DNA of 14,192 nucleotides from the NCBI GenBank assembly GCA_031425455.1, contig JANPJJ010000098.1, forward strand, positions 1 to 14,192. The letters run 5' to 3'. The notes beneath the pieces were generated by a model. It ran no database searches. It saw nothing but the letters and a program-made list of their open reading frames with translations, and had not been told where the DNA came from. Source of the DNA: Sandaracinobacteroides sp031425455. Its GTDB lineage: Bacteria > Pseudomonadota > Alphaproteobacteria > Sphingomonadales > Sphingomonadaceae. Made by a program: the position numbers and the translations under genes. Below are positions 13,270 through 14,192 of this stretch, one piece after another. Every line of letters begins with the position of its first letter. Position 1 is the first letter of the stretch.

Positions 13270-14048
13270 AGACGCTTGTGATCGTGTCGGGCCTGATCCT
13301 GGCCAGCTGTGCGACGGCCCAGACGCCGGTGCAGACGCCGGTGCCGCCGCCGGTGCAGACGGCTGTGCAGCCGCAGGTGCAGACAGCGCCGTCGAACGCG
13401 CAAGGGCAGGTTGTGATCGGGGGGGACCAGACGCCGGTCGCGCCGCTGGTCGATCCCAGAACCTTCATCTGTTCGGACGGGCACAGGGCCGTGATCGACC
13501 ATGATCGCCCGGCCGGCATCCTGCGCGTGCAGCGCGGGGGCGAGATGCTCGCCTTGCAGGAGCAGGTCGGCCGCACGCCGCCCCGCTTCGTCACCGGATC
13601 GGACGGGCTGGACCTGGACGGGGGGACCGCCACGATCCTCCGCGGCTTCGGCGACAGGGCGACACCGGTTGCGACCTGTGGCGAAATTCCCGCCCAGCCG
13701 ACCCGCGGACTGATCTGGGGAACGCTGACCAAGCTGGACCGGACGGCCCTGCCGGAGGGCACACGTGCCAAGGTGCTGCTGGTGGATGCCGCCCGCGCCG
13801 ATGCACCGGCGGTTGAGATCGCGTCCACCGCGATTACAACGCGCGGCAATCAGGTGCCGCTGCACTTCAGGCTCGCCTATGGGGCCGATGCCGTGGTTCC
13901 GCGCAGCCGGACCTACCGGCTGCAGGGCCGCATCGAAGGGGCCGATGGCAAGTTGATGTATATCACCGACACTGCGACCTTCGTGCTGGAAGGGGCGGAG
14001 CCGCAACCGCCCGTCGAGCTGCGGCTGGTGCGGGCGTCAGGGCAATAA
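13266..14048 (+). CDS. Lipoprotein with MliC-like and YbaY/YscW-like domains
   Basis: This is a 260-residue lipoprotein starting at TTG. The signal (MKTLVIVSGLILASC) ends in the lipobox LASC, so Cys15 should be lipidated. A Gln/Thr/Pro/Val repeat tether spans 19-42. Residues about 66-139 resemble MliC, the membrane-bound lysozyme inhibitor: an FICSDGHRAVIDHD start, a LDLDGGTATILRG strand pair, and Cys69 and Cys138 placed for the family disulfide. Residues about 148-255 resemble the YbaY/YscW lipoprotein domain: IWGTLTKLDRTALPEGTRAK, VLLVDAARADAPAVEIAS, VPLHFRLAY and TYRLQGRIEGADGKL. By family knowledge it could sit in the outer membrane and protect peptidoglycan from lysozyme or assist envelope assembly; the combined role is inferred. 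Translation is probably coupled to polA through a TTGA overlap. Confidence 0.83.
   Translation: MKTLVIVSGLILASCATAQTPVQTPVPPPVQTAVQPQVQTAPSNAQGQVVIGGDQTPVAPLVDPRTFICSDGHRAVIDHDRPAGILRVQRGGEMLALQEQVGRTPPRFVTGSDGLDLDGGTATILRGFGDRATPVATCGEIPAQPTRGLIWGTLTKLDRTALPEGTRAKVLLVDAARADAPAVEIASTAITTRGNQVPLHFRLAYGADAVVPRSRTYRLQGRIEGADGKLMYITDTATFVLEGAEPQPPVELRLVRASGQ
13320..13391 (+). repeat. Six 12-bp degenerate tandem repeats in the lipoprotein tether
   Basis: Six units of 12 bp, the first two both CAGACGCCGGTG, encode QTPV, QTPV, PPPV, QTAV, QPQV and QTAP (residues 19-42). They form a flexible Pro-rich spacer between the lipidated Cys15 and the first folded domain. The two perfect copies suggest recent duplication or length variability. 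Confidence 0.85.
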
Positions 14049-14065
14049 CGATCCTCTTGGAACCG

Positions 14066-14145
14066 TGTCATGCCAGCGAAGGCTGGCATCTCCCACTGCA
14101 GCGCATGTGGCCAGCGGGGGGATGCCAGCCTTCGCAGGCATGACA
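14066..14145. repeat. REP/MITE-like palindromic repeat element
   Basis: Two 25-bp arms (14066-14090 and 14121-14145) are inverted copies with one mismatch and flank a 30-bp centre. The arms begin and end with TGTCATGCC and GGCATGACA. Each arm is itself a hairpin: ATGCCAGC-GAAG-GCTGGCAT (14070-14089) has an 8-bp stem, and the right arm has a similar, slightly imperfect one. This double-hairpin form is typical of intergenic REP/MITE families, and related TCATGCCAGC...GCTGGCAT sequences are common in GC-rich proteobacterial genomes. It lies 17 bp after the lipoprotein stop and could also terminate or stabilise its mRNA. No transposase is nearby. Confidence 0.75.
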
Positions 14146-14192
14146 GGATTCTTGGGAATTCCGCACGGGGGGGTGGTTGTCGCACAGCCGGT
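14146..14192. other. Unassigned sequence at the right edge
   Basis: Nothing recognisable is seen in these last 47 bases after the repeat element; any following gene begins beyond the window. Confidence 0.3.

Noticed and set aside
13320..13391. CRISPR-like or structural repeat array
   Set aside because: The 12-bp units are coding, in frame and without spacers; they form a Pro-rich protein tether.

Overview
The window is GC-rich, densely packed DNA that looks like an ordinary chromosomal stretch of an alphaproteobacterium, most likely a sphingomonad. The signs are the strong third-position GC bias, an UrcA-family exported protein, a CHCC zinc-finger mini-protein, a coniferyl-aldehyde-dehydrogenase-type ALDH and a LytS/LytTR pair. 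No rRNA, tRNA, CRISPR array, transposase or phage gene is visible.

Layout. (1) 1-386, minus: N-terminal part of a class III (CaiB/BaiF) CoA-transferase, cut by the window edge. (2) 529-2540, plus: a four-helix membrane histidine kinase of the LytS/His_kinase type followed by its LytTR response regulator. (3) 2655-3071, minus: a small secreted UrcA-family protein with its own terminator. Upstream of its start lies a 14-bp inverted repeat that overlaps a second, competing hairpin. (4) 3343-5066, plus: a 62-residue zinc-finger protein, then an aldehyde dehydrogenase resembling coniferyl aldehyde dehydrogenase. (5) 5214-10396, minus: four genes on one strand. In transcription order they are an acyl-CoA synthetase, an unrecognised 132-residue protein translationally coupled to it by an ATGA overlap, a two-HKD phospholipase D-superfamily enzyme, and a secreted vanadium-haloperoxidase-like PAP2 protein. 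(6) 10474-14048, plus: full-length DNA polymerase I (polA), overlapped by four bases by a TTG-started lipoprotein that joins an MliC-like domain to a YbaY/YscW-like domain. (7) 14066-14145: a REP/MITE-like palindromic element.

How the genes relate. The kinase and regulator form a self-contained signalling module whose target is not obvious here. The four minus-strand genes could be one transcription unit. Acyl activation, phosphodiester chemistry and a PAP2-fold enzyme are compatible with lipid metabolism, but that link is inference. The ALDH, the acyl-CoA synthetase and the CoA-transferase could each act in aromatic or acyl-acid catabolism, but they lie in separate transcription units. I found no convincing new multi-gene system. 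The best leads are the unknown 132-aa partner of the acyl-CoA synthetase, the Ser-to-Cys change in the haloperoxidase-like active site, the MliC-YbaY fusion coupled to polA, and the switch-like inverted repeat ahead of the UrcA gene.
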